From Hymenobacter sp. BT730 (GTDB lineage Bacteria; Bacteroidota; Bacteroidia; Cytophagales; Hymenobacteraceae): a stretch of 64,000 nt of DNA. The stretch covers positions 186,001 through 250,000 of the forward strand of contig NZ_JAUOFB010000002.1 in assembly GCF_030542105.1 (NCBI RefSeq), written 5' to 3'. This document shows, one piece after another, positions 1 to 8,581 of the stretch (position 1 is its first letter; the number at the start of each line of letters is the position of its first letter). The notes beneath the pieces were generated by a model, which searched no databases, was not told where the DNA came from, and saw nothing but the letters and a program-made list of their open reading frames with translations. The position numbers were made by a program, and so were the translations under genes.

Positions 1-41
1 ATTGTCAAGCGGAGCCTACGCTAAAATACCTACTACTTTAC

Positions 42-146
42 CTGTCATCCTGAGCTCTGCGAAGGACCTTATCACGTGGGAAAGAGTCGTTGGTACTATG
101 GTCGTTCTCATCCCATAAGGTCCTTCGCAGAGCTCAGGATAACAGT
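42..146. repeat. Long inverted repeat, probable genome-dispersed palindromic element
   Basis: Two arms of about 35 bp (42-82 and 111-146) are inverted copies of each other, centred on GAGCTCTGCGAAGGACC. They differ by one base and by a 5-base insertion near the loop in the left arm, and the loop is about 28 bp. The right arm ends about 20 bp past the stop codon of the leftward GH43 gene. The transcript would fold into a very stable hairpin, so it may also act as a terminator or mRNA stabiliser. From memory, Hymenobacter genomes carry many dispersed repeats with a GTCATCCTGAG...GAAGGACCTT core, which this resembles; I could not count copies. The repeat is seen directly; its dispersed nature is inferred. 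Confidence 0.75.
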
Positions 147-167
147 TTCTTCACGACTTCAGGCTAC

Positions 168-1163
168 TTATTTCGCCGGCTTCACGCCTTCCGTGGTCAT
201 GACCACCCGCTTCATTGTGCCGTCCTTGTTGTAGTACAGGTAATCGATGCAGACGGAGCGGCGAAAGGAGCCCCCATCTGTGGGGATGCTGCCGTTGTGA
301 TAGATGAAGTAGGATTGCCCTTTAAAGTCGATAATGGACTGGTGGTTGGTGTTGGAGTTGCCGGCCACCTCGTTGAGAATCCCCTTAAATTCCCAGGGGC
401 CTTCAATGCTGCGGCTCATGGCGTAGGCAATCTTCTCCGGAAACTGATAGGCGTAGCTCAGGTAGTACCAGCCTTTGTTTTTATGAATCCAGGGAGCCTC
501 CGTGAAGTTGGGCAGGTTGGTTACCTTATTGATAGGCCCGTCCAGCTCGGTCATGTTGGGCTTTAGCTTGGCCCAGTAGCAGTTGGAATTGCCCCAATAC
601 AGATAGCCCTGGCCCTTGTCGTCCACAAAAACCGTGGGGTCAATATCATCCCACGTTATTTTGCTTTCGGTCATGCTATTGGTAATCAGGGCCGAACCCC
701 GCGCATCCTGGAAGGGGCCCGTCGGGCTGTTCGAAACCGCCACCCCAATAGCCTTGCCCGGAATGGAGCCGTGCTCTACGGCGGCATACCAGTAGAATTT
801 GCCGTTGCGCTCAATCACCTGGGAGGCCCAGGCGTCGCCTTTGGCCCAGGCAAAATTCTTCACGTTCAGGGGGGAGGGATGCTCTTTCCAGTTCACCATG
901 TCCTGGGAGGAAAAGCATAGCCATTCGTGCATTACATAGCCTTCCTGTCGGGGCGGGGCCTCATCGTGGCCGGTATACAGGTACACGGTGCCGTTGTGCA
1001 CCAGGGCGGCCGGGTCGGCAGTGTATTTATCCTTGATGACGGGGTTGCCGGCCACCGGAACCGACACGGCGGAGGTCTGCGCAACCGCGCAGCTGGTAGA
1101 AGCCGTCAGCAGGCCAGTCAGGCACAGCCAGGAAGCGGGTAGAAGCAGGTTTTTCAGGTTCAT
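168..1163 (-). CDS. GH43 family glycoside hydrolase (arabinanase/arabinofuranosidase type)
   Basis: A secreted inverting hydrolase of the five-bladed beta-propeller GH43 family, expected to cut alpha-L-arabinosyl (or xylosyl) linkages in arabinan or arabinoxylan. The 331-residue protein starts with a Sec signal peptide (hydrophobic residues about 7-24, probable cleavage after AVA near residue 28). The three GH43 acids are visible: D50 in TADPAAL (base), D175 in WDDIDPTVFVDD (pKa modulator) and E222 in FTEAPW (acid). The length fits a single-domain member with no added binding module. It lies 12 bp downstream of the GH51 gene on the same strand, so the two are probably co-transcribed from the operator-bearing region at 3.4 kb. 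The exact specificity cannot be read from sequence. Confidence 0.88.
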   Translation of the reverse strand: MNLKNLLLPASWLCLTGLLTASTSCAVAQTSAVSVPVAGNPVIKDKYTADPAALVHNGTVYLYTGHDEAPPRQEGYVMHEWLCFSSQDMVNWKEHPSPLNVKNFAWAKGDAWASQVIERNGKFYWYAAVEHGSIPGKAIGVAVSNSPTGPFQDARGSALITNSMTESKITWDDIDPTVFVDDKGQGYLYWGNSNCYWAKLKPNMTELDGPINKVTNLPNFTEAPWIHKNKGWYYLSYAYQFPEKIAYAMSRSIEGPWEFKGILNEVAGNSNTNHQSIIDFKGQSYFIYHNGSIPTDGGSFRRSVCIDYLYYNKDGTMKRVVMTTEGVKPAK

Positions 1164-1175
1164 GATGCCTGCCGC

Positions 1176-3296
1176 TTAGCGCTTGCCGGGAATACGCAGC
1201 ACCGTGAAGGAATTAGGCGCCAGCGTGTAGGTTACCTTGGAAGACGATACCTTGAAGGGCTCTTCTTTGGGCGCTACATTCATGGGCTGCTCCAGGCTGT
1301 TCACGGCGTTCAGGTCGTTGCTGGCCAGCACAATGGCTTTGCCTGCTTTGCCCATTTTCTTTACCCCCTGCAGATTAATGGTCACGGGGCGGGCTTCGGT
1401 GGAGTAGTTCACCAGCTTCACGATGATTTCGCCGGTTTTGTCGTCGGCCACGGCACTGCTGAAGAGGTTGTCCTGGCCATTTTTGGCGTTGTCGCCGCGC
1501 TGCACGGGCAGCATGGTGGTGCCGGGGTTGGTGGAGTACATCTTCTGCACGTAGTAGTTGGGCGTACCGTATGCCTTCAGGTTGTCAAACCAAATCAGGT
1601 CCGGCGTCCACTGCCAGGCATCTACGTGGGCAAACAGCGGGGCGTAGGAGGCCATTATCACCTTGTCGGCGTTGCGCTCCAGGCCGGTCATAAAGGCCGC
1701 TTCGGAAATGGCGCAGTCCCAGCTGTTCTTGTTGTCGGGGCTGCCGATGGCTACGCTCTGCGCGGCATACTCACCGGCAAAGATTTTGGTGCCGGTGGTG
1801 GGGTAATTGTCGTAGCGGCCCACGTTCTGACGGAACCACTCCGGCTTGGCGTAGTAGTGCTCGTCAATTACTTCCGCCTTCAGCTCACGCAGGCGCTTGC
1901 TGGCTTTCTCAAACAGCTCTCCATCGGGCGCGGGGCCGGCGCTGGAGACGATGTTCATGTTGGGGTATTTGGCTTTCACAGCTTTCATAAACGGCTCGTA
2001 GCGCTCCAAATACTGGGGGCCCCACTGCTCATTACCAATGCCGATAAACTTCAGGTTGAAAGGGGCGGGGTGGCCCATGGCCACGCGCTTGGCACCCCAT
2101 GCGCTGCTGGCGGGGCCGTTAGCAAACTCAATCAGATCCAGCGCGTCCTGAATAAAGGTTTCCAGCGTGGGGTCATCGTCGGCGTGGTTGTGGCCGGCTG
2201 GGGCGGTAGAAGCGCTGGGGCCACTGGCCCCACCCGTGCTGCTGATGGGAGCCAGCTCGGCGGAGTTAAACTGGCAGGCCATGCCTACGTTCAGAATCGG
2301 CACGGGCTCGGCGCCAATGTCTTCGGAAAGCTGGAAGTACTCATAAAAGCCAAGGCCAAACGACTGATAATAATCCGGGGTAGAACGGTGCTTGAACTCC
2401 ATGTTCCAGCGGTTGACCAGCGGCACGCGCGAGGCTACGTCGCCAATGGTTTCTTTCCACTGATACCGCTCCGTGAGGTTGCGGCCTTCCACAATGCAGC
2501 CGCCGGGAAAGCGCAGAAAGCCGGGGTTCATATCCTTCAGCAGCTGCACCAGGTCGGTGCGCAGGCCATTCTCCCGTTTGTTCCAGGTGTCTTTTGGAAA
2601 CAGGCTTACCACATCGATATCCAGGGTGCCCGCGCCTTCCATGGTCAGCTTAAGGCGCGCCCGTGGAGCCGTGCCCGCTGATTTCAGCACGGCGGTGTAC
2701 TTTTTCCACTCGCCCGTGAGGCCGGTGATTTTCGTTTGCGCCAGTACTCTGCCCGAGCCTGCCGCTTCGGGTCCCGCGCCGCGCTGGCCTTCCTCTTCCA
2801 GCGTTACGTTCAGGCCGCTTACGCTGCCGGGGCCACGCCGCAGATACACCGAAAACGTGTATTCTGCGCCCTCTATCACGCCCATACCGCGGAAGCCTTC
2901 ATTAATGAAGCCGGCATCGGGACTGGCCGTAGCGGCCGTCATGCGCAGGAAGTGGCTGTTGCTATTGCTAATGGGCTGCTGGCCGGAAACCGTGTAGGTA
3001 GATAAGGCCGCTGCGCCCTTAATGCCGCGCCAGCCCAGCAGGTGCTCATCCAGCTCAAACGACTTGTTCTTTACCAGCTCCGGGTACAGGCCGCCGTCGG
3101 CCGCGAAGTTGATATCCTCGAAGAAGAGGCCGTACATGGTTTTGGCGATGGGCGCCCCGGGCTTGTTCACCTGCACGGTGAGAGTATTAGCCGCCGAAGA
3201 CTTGGTTTGGGCCAGAACTGGTGCCAGGCTAACGGTGCTGCACAAAGCCAGGCTACCGGCCAGTTGGGCAAATCGGGTGGAAGAAGGAGTGGACAT
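1176..3296 (-). CDS. GH51 alpha-L-arabinofuranosidase
   Basis: A retaining exo-arabinofuranosidase (clan GH-A) that releases terminal alpha-L-arabinofuranose from arabinan, arabinoxylan or their oligosaccharides. With the ATG at 3296 the product is 706 residues. The frame stays open 45 codons further upstream, but those codons cross the promoter region, and the ATG at 3296 leads straight into a signal peptide (MSTPSSTRF... cleaving near VLAQ). Domain order: an N-terminal beta-sandwich of the CBM4 type after the FFEDINFAADGG motif, the (beta/alpha)8 barrel, and a C-terminal beta-sandwich ending FTVLRIPGKR. The acid/base is E423 in GIGNEQWG and the nucleophile is E509 in FAGEYAA. First gene of the GH51-GH43 leftward unit, with a palindromic operator about 130 bp upstream. 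Confidence 0.93.
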   Translation of the reverse strand: MSTPSSTRFAQLAGSLALCSTVSLAPVLAQTKSSAANTLTVQVNKPGAPIAKTMYGLFFEDINFAADGGLYPELVKNKSFELDEHLLGWRGIKGAAALSTYTVSGQQPISNSNSHFLRMTAATASPDAGFINEGFRGMGVIEGAEYTFSVYLRRGPGSVSGLNVTLEEEGQRGAGPEAAGSGRVLAQTKITGLTGEWKKYTAVLKSAGTAPRARLKLTMEGAGTLDIDVVSLFPKDTWNKRENGLRTDLVQLLKDMNPGFLRFPGGCIVEGRNLTERYQWKETIGDVASRVPLVNRWNMEFKHRSTPDYYQSFGLGFYEYFQLSEDIGAEPVPILNVGMACQFNSAELAPISSTGGASGPSASTAPAGHNHADDDPTLETFIQDALDLIEFANGPASSAWGAKRVAMGHPAPFNLKFIGIGNEQWGPQYLERYEPFMKAVKAKYPNMNIVSSAGPAPDGELFEKASKRLRELKAEVIDEHYYAKPEWFRQNVGRYDNYPTTGTKIFAGEYAAQSVAIGSPDNKNSWDCAISEAAFMTGLERNADKVIMASYAPLFAHVDAWQWTPDLIWFDNLKAYGTPNYYVQKMYSTNPGTTMLPVQRGDNAKNGQDNLFSSAVADDKTGEIIVKLVNYSTEARPVTINLQGVKKMGKAGKAIVLASNDLNAVNSLEQPMNVAPKEEPFKVSSSKVTYTLAPNSFTVLRIPGKR

Positions 3297-3426
3297 GAAG
3301 TAGATAAAATGAGGGAAGCGCAGGGCAGGCAGAAAACTTGGGGAAGAAGACGGCTGCCGTTGCGGCAAATGGGGATTTTTAGGAGGAACAGCTGGGCCAC
3401 CTACCCGAAGTCTATCCGTATCGTGG

Positions 3427-3445
3427 CACAATCGTTTGTGTAAAG
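3427..3445. promoter_or_regulatory. Putative LacI-type operator O1 (GH51 side)
   Basis: The palindrome CACAATCGTTTGTG (3427-3440) has CACAA/TTGTG half-sites around a central CG step, the geometry LacI-family dimers read. Followed by TAAAG, it forms a 19-base block that recurs, inverted and with only two central mismatches, at 3612-3630. Read leftward it sits next to a -7-like ACTTTA stretch, so a bound repressor would block the GH51-GH43 promoter. The remaining 348-bp intergenic stretch (3297-3644) is AT-rich and I see nothing else in it. The palindromes are seen; that the adjacent LacI binds them is inferred. Confidence 0.6.
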
Positions 3446-3611
3446 TAATAAGTAAATCTCAACAACTAGATAATTTTCTTGAAAAATTAAGCGAGTCTGT
3501 GCTCAACATTCAGTCGAAATTTATCTTGTATAATGCCTGTCCTGCTCAGAAATACGATAAAAAACGATAATATAGTCCCGCAACTATCCGGCGCATCGCA
3601 GATAATCCTAT

Positions 3612-3630
3612 CTTTACACAAAGCATTGTG
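3612..3630. promoter_or_regulatory. Putative LacI-type operator O2 (lacI side, autoregulatory)
   Basis: CTTTACACAAAGCATTGTG is the inverted partner of O1, with a core palindrome CACAAAGCATTGTG at 3617-3630. It lies 14 bp before the ATG of the LacI gene and overlaps a TATCTTTA element resembling the Bacteroidota -7 box. Position and symmetry fit negative autoregulation. The two operators are about 185 bp apart, a distance over which a tetramer could in principle form a loop. Confidence 0.6.
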
Positions 3631-3644
3631 TAGCTTACTCCCTC

Positions 3645-4745
3645 ATGGCACCTCGTAAAAAACAAGTATCGGACTCAAATAATAGTAACCCCGTTTCCAT
3701 GGCCGACCTGGCCCGGGAGCTGGGCGTGTCCATGACTACTATTTCGCGCGCCCTGAGCGACCACCATAGCATTGGCCCGGCCATGAAGCAGAAAGTGCTC
3801 AAACTGGCCAAGAAATATAACTATCAGCCCAACCGCCTGGCTTCGGCGCTGCGCAAAGGAAAAAGTCAGCTGCTGGGTATTGTAGTGCCTTACATTGAAG
3901 GGCGCTTTTTCCCTTCCGTAGTGCACGGCATAGAAACCGCCGCCAGCAAGGCGGGTTACAACGTTATAATTTGCCAGTCCAACGAGGACGTGGCGCAGGA
4001 GCGGCGCAACCTGGATATCCTGCTCAGCGCCCAGGTAGCCGGTATTCTGGTTTCATTGTCGCGCACTACGCTGGATTACCGCCACTTTGATAAAGTACGC
4101 AGCCGCGGTATGCCGCTGGTGTTTTTTGACCGGGTAGTGGAAGGCGACAATGTGAATGCCGTTATCCTGGACGACCAGGAGGGAGGCTACGTTTCCACGC
4201 GCCACCTCATCAGCCAGGGCTGCCGCCGTATTGCCCATCTGGCCGGCCCCCAGCACCTGAATATCTACAAAAACCGCCGCCAGGGCTACTTCGATGCCCT
4301 GCGCGAGGCTGGACTGCCCGAAGACGAAAGCCTGGTTATGTATTTCGACATGACCCAGCAGGAGGGCGTGGAAGGCATGCGCCAGCTGCTTGCCTCCGAC
4401 AACCCACCCGATGGCGTGTTTGCAGCCGGCGACTACAGCGCCCTGGGAGCCCTGCAGGAAGCCAAGCGCCAGGGGCTACGGGTGCCCGAGGACCTGGCTA
4501 TTGCCGGTTTCAGCAACGAGGCCTTCACGGTCATCACCGAGCCCACCCTCACTACCATTGATCAGCGTTGCGAGGAAATGGGGCAGGCGGCCGTGCGGCT
4601 GCTGCTGGAAGTAATTGAGGCCGACGGCCGCCCCTTTACCCCCCGGCAGGTAGCCCTGCGCCCCGAGCTGCTGGTGCGTGAGTCCTCAGTGCGGCATCTG
4701 GAGGAGCACGCTTCCTCCGCCAGCGTAGCCACCGAAAAAGCCTAA
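3645..4745 (+). CDS. LacI-family transcriptional regulator (arabinose-saccharide locus)
   Basis: A 366-residue LacI/GalR repressor. The N-terminal helix-turn-helix covers about residues 19-40 (MADLARELGVSMTTISRAL). The hinge helix NRLASALRKG carries the Leu-Ala pair that normally intercalates at the centre of the operator. The rest is a periplasmic-binding-protein fold that senses a small sugar (VFFDRV, DDQEGG, HLAGPQHL, VFAAGDYSA and TTIDQ blocks are typical). It is divergent from the GH51-GH43 pair and separated from it by a 348-bp region with two matching palindromes, so it is the likely local repressor. The inducer is probably arabinose or an arabino-oligosaccharide, judged from the neighbours only. 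It resembles the second LacI at 23.9 kb across its length, but the recognition helices differ (SMTTISRAL versus STSTVSRGL). Confidence 0.92.
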   Translation: MAPRKKQVSDSNNSNPVSMADLARELGVSMTTISRALSDHHSIGPAMKQKVLKLAKKYNYQPNRLASALRKGKSQLLGIVVPYIEGRFFPSVVHGIETAASKAGYNVIICQSNEDVAQERRNLDILLSAQVAGILVSLSRTTLDYRHFDKVRSRGMPLVFFDRVVEGDNVNAVILDDQEGGYVSTRHLISQGCRRIAHLAGPQHLNIYKNRRQGYFDALREAGLPEDESLVMYFDMTQQEGVEGMRQLLASDNPPDGVFAAGDYSALGALQEAKRQGLRVPEDLAIAGFSNEAFTVITEPTLTTIDQRCEEMGQAAVRLLLEVIEADGRPFTPRQVALRPELLVRESSVRHLEEHASSASVATEKA

Positions 4746-4757
4746 CCCGACAGGACG

Positions 4758-5468
4758 ATGGCGCCGGAATATCTGCTTTTCCTGGACACGGAAACCACTG
4801 GGCTGCCTGCCCGCTGGGACCGTCCCTACGCGGAAAAGCAGGCCTGGCCGTACGTAGCCCAGCTGGGTTGGGTGATTTACACGGAAGCCGGGGAGCTGGT
4901 CAAGTCCAACAAGGCCTACCTGCAGATTCCGCCCGGCAGCATGCCGGCTTCCGCCACGGCCATTCACGGGCTGACCTCCGAGTTCATGCGCATTCATGGT
5001 CGGGACCCCAAAGCGGTGCTGCGCCTCCTGCGGCGGGATCTGGCCACCTATTCCCCTCGGGTAATCGGCCATTTCCTGCAGCTGGACTTTCACGTGCTGG
5101 GTGCCGCCTTCCTGCGCGCTGAGCTGGACAATCCACTGCTTGAGCTGCCCCAGTTCTGCACCATGCAGCCTGCCTGGCCCTCCCTGAAAGGCAAGCCGGC
5201 GCAGCGTCATTGGCGCTTACAGGAGTTGCACGAGCTTTTGTTCAATGAGCCCCTGGAGCGCCTGCACGATGCCTATATCGATGCCCTGGCCACCGCCCGG
5301 TGCTTTTTCGAGCTGCGCCGCCGCGGGCTGATTACCCCGGAGCTTATGGCCAGCCAACCTCGCCTCACGGAGCCATTAGACCAGGCTAAACCCAGACCGT
5401 TTAGATGGCTGTTTCTGCTGGCCGCGGTTGGCAGCTTTCCGCTTTTAGCCTGGCTGGTATATGGATGA
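4758..5468 (+). CDS. DnaQ-like 3'-5' exonuclease with C-terminal membrane segment
   Basis: A 236-residue DEDD exonuclease domain of the DNA polymerase III epsilon type. Exo I is FLDTETTG near residue 10, Exo II is HFLQLDFHVLG near residue 115, and Exo III is HDAYIDALAT near residue 175, giving a DEDDh active site. It differs from true epsilon subunits in ending with a single hydrophobic segment (WLFLLAAVGSFPLLAWLVYG), so it is probably membrane-anchored with the nuclease in the cytoplasm. Its last 8 bases overlap the next gene, implying translational coupling. Exonuclease genes beside cNMP/CBS/DUF294 proteins are a recurring pair in many bacteria. The physiological substrate is unknown. It begins 12 bp after the lacI stop, although its role seems unrelated to sugars. 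Confidence 0.85.
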   Translation: MAPEYLLFLDTETTGLPARWDRPYAEKQAWPYVAQLGWVIYTEAGELVKSNKAYLQIPPGSMPASATAIHGLTSEFMRIHGRDPKAVLRLLRRDLATYSPRVIGHFLQLDFHVLGAAFLRAELDNPLLELPQFCTMQPAWPSLKGKPAQRHWRLQELHELLFNEPLERLHDAYIDALATARCFFELRRRGLITPELMASQPRLTEPLDQAKPRPFRWLFLLAAVGSFPLLAWLVYG

Positions 5469-7365
5469 ACGTCTTGCTTTTCTCCGCACCGTAGAGCCCT
5501 TTACCCTGCTGCCTGATGAGGTGCTGCAGGGCCTGGTAGACCTGCTCCAGGAAGTGCGTCATCCGCGGGAAACCCTGCTCTATCAACAGGAAACCTCCAA
5601 GCTGCGCAGTCTGGATATTATTGTGGAGGGCGAGTACGAGACGTTTTTCTACGACAGCGAGCAGCACAAGCGCCTGCCGGAAGTGTATGGCCCGGGCACC
5701 TGCTACGGAGGCATGTCCATACTGCTCAACAAAAAACGCTCTTTACGCACAGTAATCGTGCACAAAGGCACCCGGGTGCTGCAGCTGCCGCGCCGCGACT
5801 TCCGGGCCCTGTGCCAGGCCTACGAGCCATTCTTCCACTACTTCACGGCCCGCTACGGCGAGCGGATGCAGGATGAAGAGTTTGCGCATTTCGTAAAGCC
5901 TGTCACCACACCGGAGCAGAACTTTCTGGTAGCCGATCAGCTCTTTTCCCGACGCATCAACACCCTGGAAGTGCGCGAGCTGGTCACCTGCCCCAGCGAC
6001 CGACCCATTTATGAGGCAGCACAGCGTATGGCTGCGGCCAAGGTCAGCTGCTTGTTTGTGAAGGACGCCACCACGGGCGAGATTATTGGCTACTGCACCG
6101 ATATTACCCTGCGCGATATGGTGGTGGCCCGGCAGCTGGATCCTGCCCGCCCCGTGGCGGAAATAGTGGCTACGCCGCTGGTATCCATCCCCAGTGAGGC
6201 CTACGTGTATGAGGCCATTCTGCGCCTTTTTCAGACCAAGACGCGCTATTTGCTGGTAGAGGAGAAAGGGGAGTACGTGGGCTTTATTAGTCGGAATAAG
6301 CTGCTGAGTGACCTGGCCCAGTCGCCGTTCATGTTTATTCAGGCCGTGAAGCTGGCCCAAAGCACCCGGGAGCTGAAGCGGCGCTGGGAAATGGTGCCCG
6401 ACATTGTAAACCAGCTGCTGAGCCGCGGGGTAAAGGCGGAAATCGTGAATCAGGTGATTTCCACCGTGGCTGATACCATTTCCCTCAAGGTGATAGAAAA
6501 CGTGCTGGCCGAGCAAGGACCCGCGCCCGCCAAATTCGTGTTCATGGTGCTGGGCAGCGAGGGGCGCAAGGAGCAAACTCTGCTCACGGATCAGGATAAC
6601 GCCATTATCTACGAGGACAAGGCCAACGAGCAGCGGGAGCTGGTGCGCGCTTACTTTCTGCGCTTTGCCGCCGCCGTTTCCGACCAGCTCGACCACATTG
6701 GCCTACATTACTGCACGGGCGGCTTCATGGCCAAAAACTCCAAGTGGACACACTCCCTCTCGCACTGGAAGCGCAACTACCACGCCTGGATGAGCGAGTC
6801 GAACGCGGAGACGGTGATGCAGTTTGCTACGTTCTTCGACTGCCGCTATTTGTATGGCGAAGCCGCGCTGATGGACGAGCTGCAGGCTTTCCTGCACGAG
6901 GAACTGGCCCAGCCCCTGGACCGCTTCCTGTTCTTTATGGCCAAAAATGCCCTGCAGTATGAGCCTCCGCTCACCTTCTTCCGGGGCTTCCGCACCTTTG
7001 CTCAGGAGGGCCAGCAGGTCTTCGACCTCAAGAAAACCATGACGCCCATTGTGGATCTGGTGCGGGTATATGCCCTGCAGCAGCAGATTTTCAGCACCAA
7101 TACCGGCGAGCGGCTGGCGCAGCTGCGGGAAAAGGGCGTGTTTAAGGAAAAGGAATATCAGGAGCTGCTGCAGGCCTATTACTATCTGATGGGCATGCGC
7201 CTGAAAAAGCAGGCCCACCAGCTGATCAACGACCGGACCCCGCCTACTAATTACCTGGACCCGTCAAGCCTCACGCAGGTGGAGCAGGTCACGCTCAAGG
7301 AAATATTCAAAGTTATTGCAGATTTTCAATTGAAGATAAAAGTCGGTTTTACCAAGTCGCTGTAG
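5461..7365 (+). CDS. cNMP-binding / tandem CBS / DUF294 nucleotidyltransferase-like protein
   Basis: A 634-residue cytoplasmic multidomain protein. Order: a cyclic-nucleotide-binding beta-barrel (about 10-140), two CBS motifs (about 175-285) that usually sense adenosyl ligands, a polymerase-beta-type nucleotidyltransferase core (DUF294, GSEGRKEQTLLTDQDNAI at about 361-378 with the GS...DxD signature), and a helical substrate-binding domain to the C terminus. The architecture resembles GlnD-like signal-transducing nucleotidyltransferases, but the acceptor has not been defined for this family to my knowledge. It is translationally coupled to the exonuclease by an 8-base overlap, so the two probably form one sensor-effector unit. 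The stop lies 117 bp before the GH5-like gene. Confidence 0.88.
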   Translation: MDERLAFLRTVEPFTLLPDEVLQGLVDLLQEVRHPRETLLYQQETSKLRSLDIIVEGEYETFFYDSEQHKRLPEVYGPGTCYGGMSILLNKKRSLRTVIVHKGTRVLQLPRRDFRALCQAYEPFFHYFTARYGERMQDEEFAHFVKPVTTPEQNFLVADQLFSRRINTLEVRELVTCPSDRPIYEAAQRMAAAKVSCLFVKDATTGEIIGYCTDITLRDMVVARQLDPARPVAEIVATPLVSIPSEAYVYEAILRLFQTKTRYLLVEEKGEYVGFISRNKLLSDLAQSPFMFIQAVKLAQSTRELKRRWEMVPDIVNQLLSRGVKAEIVNQVISTVADTISLKVIENVLAEQGPAPAKFVFMVLGSEGRKEQTLLTDQDNAIIYEDKANEQRELVRAYFLRFAAAVSDQLDHIGLHYCTGGFMAKNSKWTHSLSHWKRNYHAWMSESNAETVMQFATFFDCRYLYGEAALMDELQAFLHEELAQPLDRFLFFMAKNALQYEPPLTFFRGFRTFAQEGQQVFDLKKTMTPIVDLVRVYALQQQIFSTNTGERLAQLREKGVFKEKEYQELLQAYYYLMGMRLKKQAHQLINDRTPPTNYLDPSSLTQVEQVTLKEIFKVIADFQLKIKVGFTKSL

Positions 7366-7482
7366 CTGGCGGCTACCGGTTTGGTTGGCCCGCACGCGCG
7401 GTCTTTGCGCTTTAGTAAGCCCCGAATTTGTGGGGTCAGTTATTCGCTTGCAGTGTCTATTCTTACCCCGTTCCCTGCTCAC

Positions 7483-8580
7483 ATGAAACAACTGCTTCTC
7501 CTGTGCTGGCTGCTGCTGGCTGCTTCTGGTAGCTACGCTCAGAAAACGAAGATCAAAACCAAGGGCGCGCCAGCAGTGGTGGCAGCTGCTGACCGGCGGT
7601 GGACCCCGGAAAGGGCGCAGGCCTGGTACAAAACCCACGCGTGGATAAGTGGGGCCAACTTTGCGCCCAGCTCGGCCATCAATCAACTGGAAATGTGGCA
7701 GGCCGCTACGTTCGACCCCAACACCATCGACCGGGAATTGGGCTGGGCTGAGAGCATCGGTTTTAATACCATGCGCGTGTTCCTGCACAGCGTGGCCTGG
7801 CAGCAGGATCCGGCCGGCTTCAAGAAGCGGGTAAATGACTATCTGGCGCTGGCCGACAAGCACCACATCCAGACCATTTTCGTGTTTTTTGACGACTGCT
7901 GGAACAAGGAGCCAAAGCCCGGCCTGCAGCCCGCGCCCAGAACCGGTATTCACAACTCCGGCTGGATGCAGGACCCCGGCGATGCTGTTTCGCGGGACTC
8001 CGCTTCCTTCATTAAGCTGAAGCCCTACGTGCAGGATGTGCTGACTGCTTTTAAAACCGATAAGCGCGTCCTATTCTGGGACCTGTACAACGAGCCCGGC
8101 AACTCCGAAAAGCGCACGACCTCCTTGCCGCTGGTGCGCAACGTATTTGCCTGGGCCCGCGAAGTAAACCCCGAGCAGCCGCTAAGTGTGGGCCTCTGGG
8201 CCTGGGACTTTACTGCGCTGAATGCACTGCAGCTCCGCCATTCCGACATCATCACTTACCACGACTACGAGGACGAGGCCTGGCACCTGCGGGTTATCCA
8301 GCTGCTGAAAGCCAGCGGCCGCCCCGTTATCTGTACGGAGTACATGGCCCGGCCCCGCAACAGCCGCTTTGCCAACATTATGCCCCTGCTGAAGCGGGAA
8401 AATGTGGGCGCTATTAACTGGGGCCTGGTGGAAGGCAAAACCAACACCAAGTATGCCTGGGATACGCCCCTGGCCGATGGCAGCGAGCCCATTGAGTGGT
8501 TTCATGAGGTATTTCGGCAGGATGGGCAGCCCTACCGGCGGGATGAAACCGACCTGATCAAGAAGCTCAACGGCAAGTAG
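7483..8580 (+). CDS. GH5-like (clan A) secreted glycoside hydrolase
   Basis: A 365-residue secreted (beta/alpha)8-barrel hydrolase related to cellulase/mannanase families. The ATG at 7483 is chosen because it opens a clear signal peptide (MKQLLLLCWLLLAASGSYAQ); the open frame extends upstream through non-conserved codons. Acid/base E204 lies in WDLYNEPGN and nucleophile E286 in CTEYMARP, the clan-A pattern. Close relatives are often labelled 1,4-beta-xylanase, but the fold alone does not settle the substrate. It is 1 bp from the following GH43 gene and starts the rightward GH5-GH43-GH43 run, so backbone cleavage of a decorated xylan or arabinan is a sensible guess. Confidence 0.82.
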   Translation: MKQLLLLCWLLLAASGSYAQKTKIKTKGAPAVVAAADRRWTPERAQAWYKTHAWISGANFAPSSAINQLEMWQAATFDPNTIDRELGWAESIGFNTMRVFLHSVAWQQDPAGFKKRVNDYLALADKHHIQTIFVFFDDCWNKEPKPGLQPAPRTGIHNSGWMQDPGDAVSRDSASFIKLKPYVQDVLTAFKTDKRVLFWDLYNEPGNSEKRTTSLPLVRNVFAWAREVNPEQPLSVGLWAWDFTALNALQLRHSDIITYHDYEDEAWHLRVIQLLKASGRPVICTEYMARPRNSRFANIMPLLKRENVGAINWGLVEGKTNTKYAWDTPLADGSEPIEWFHEVFRQDGQPYRRDETDLIKKLNGK

Positions 8581-8581
8581 C

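Noticed and set aside
1626..2681. A 351-codon open frame on the plus strand opposite GH51
   Set aside because: It is the antisense shadow of a clear GH51 gene with catalytic motifs; its translation is Gly/Val/Ala-rich with no domain.
3297..3431. A 45-residue N-terminal extension of GH51
   Set aside because: It would cross the operator and promoter region and delay the signal peptide; the ATG at 3296 is a normal secreted-protein start.
5743..6696. A 317-codon frame on the minus strand opposite the DUF294 gene
   Set aside because: Shadow of the CBS/DUF294 coding sequence; no recognisable motif and His/Gln-rich mistranslation typical of GC-rich antisense.
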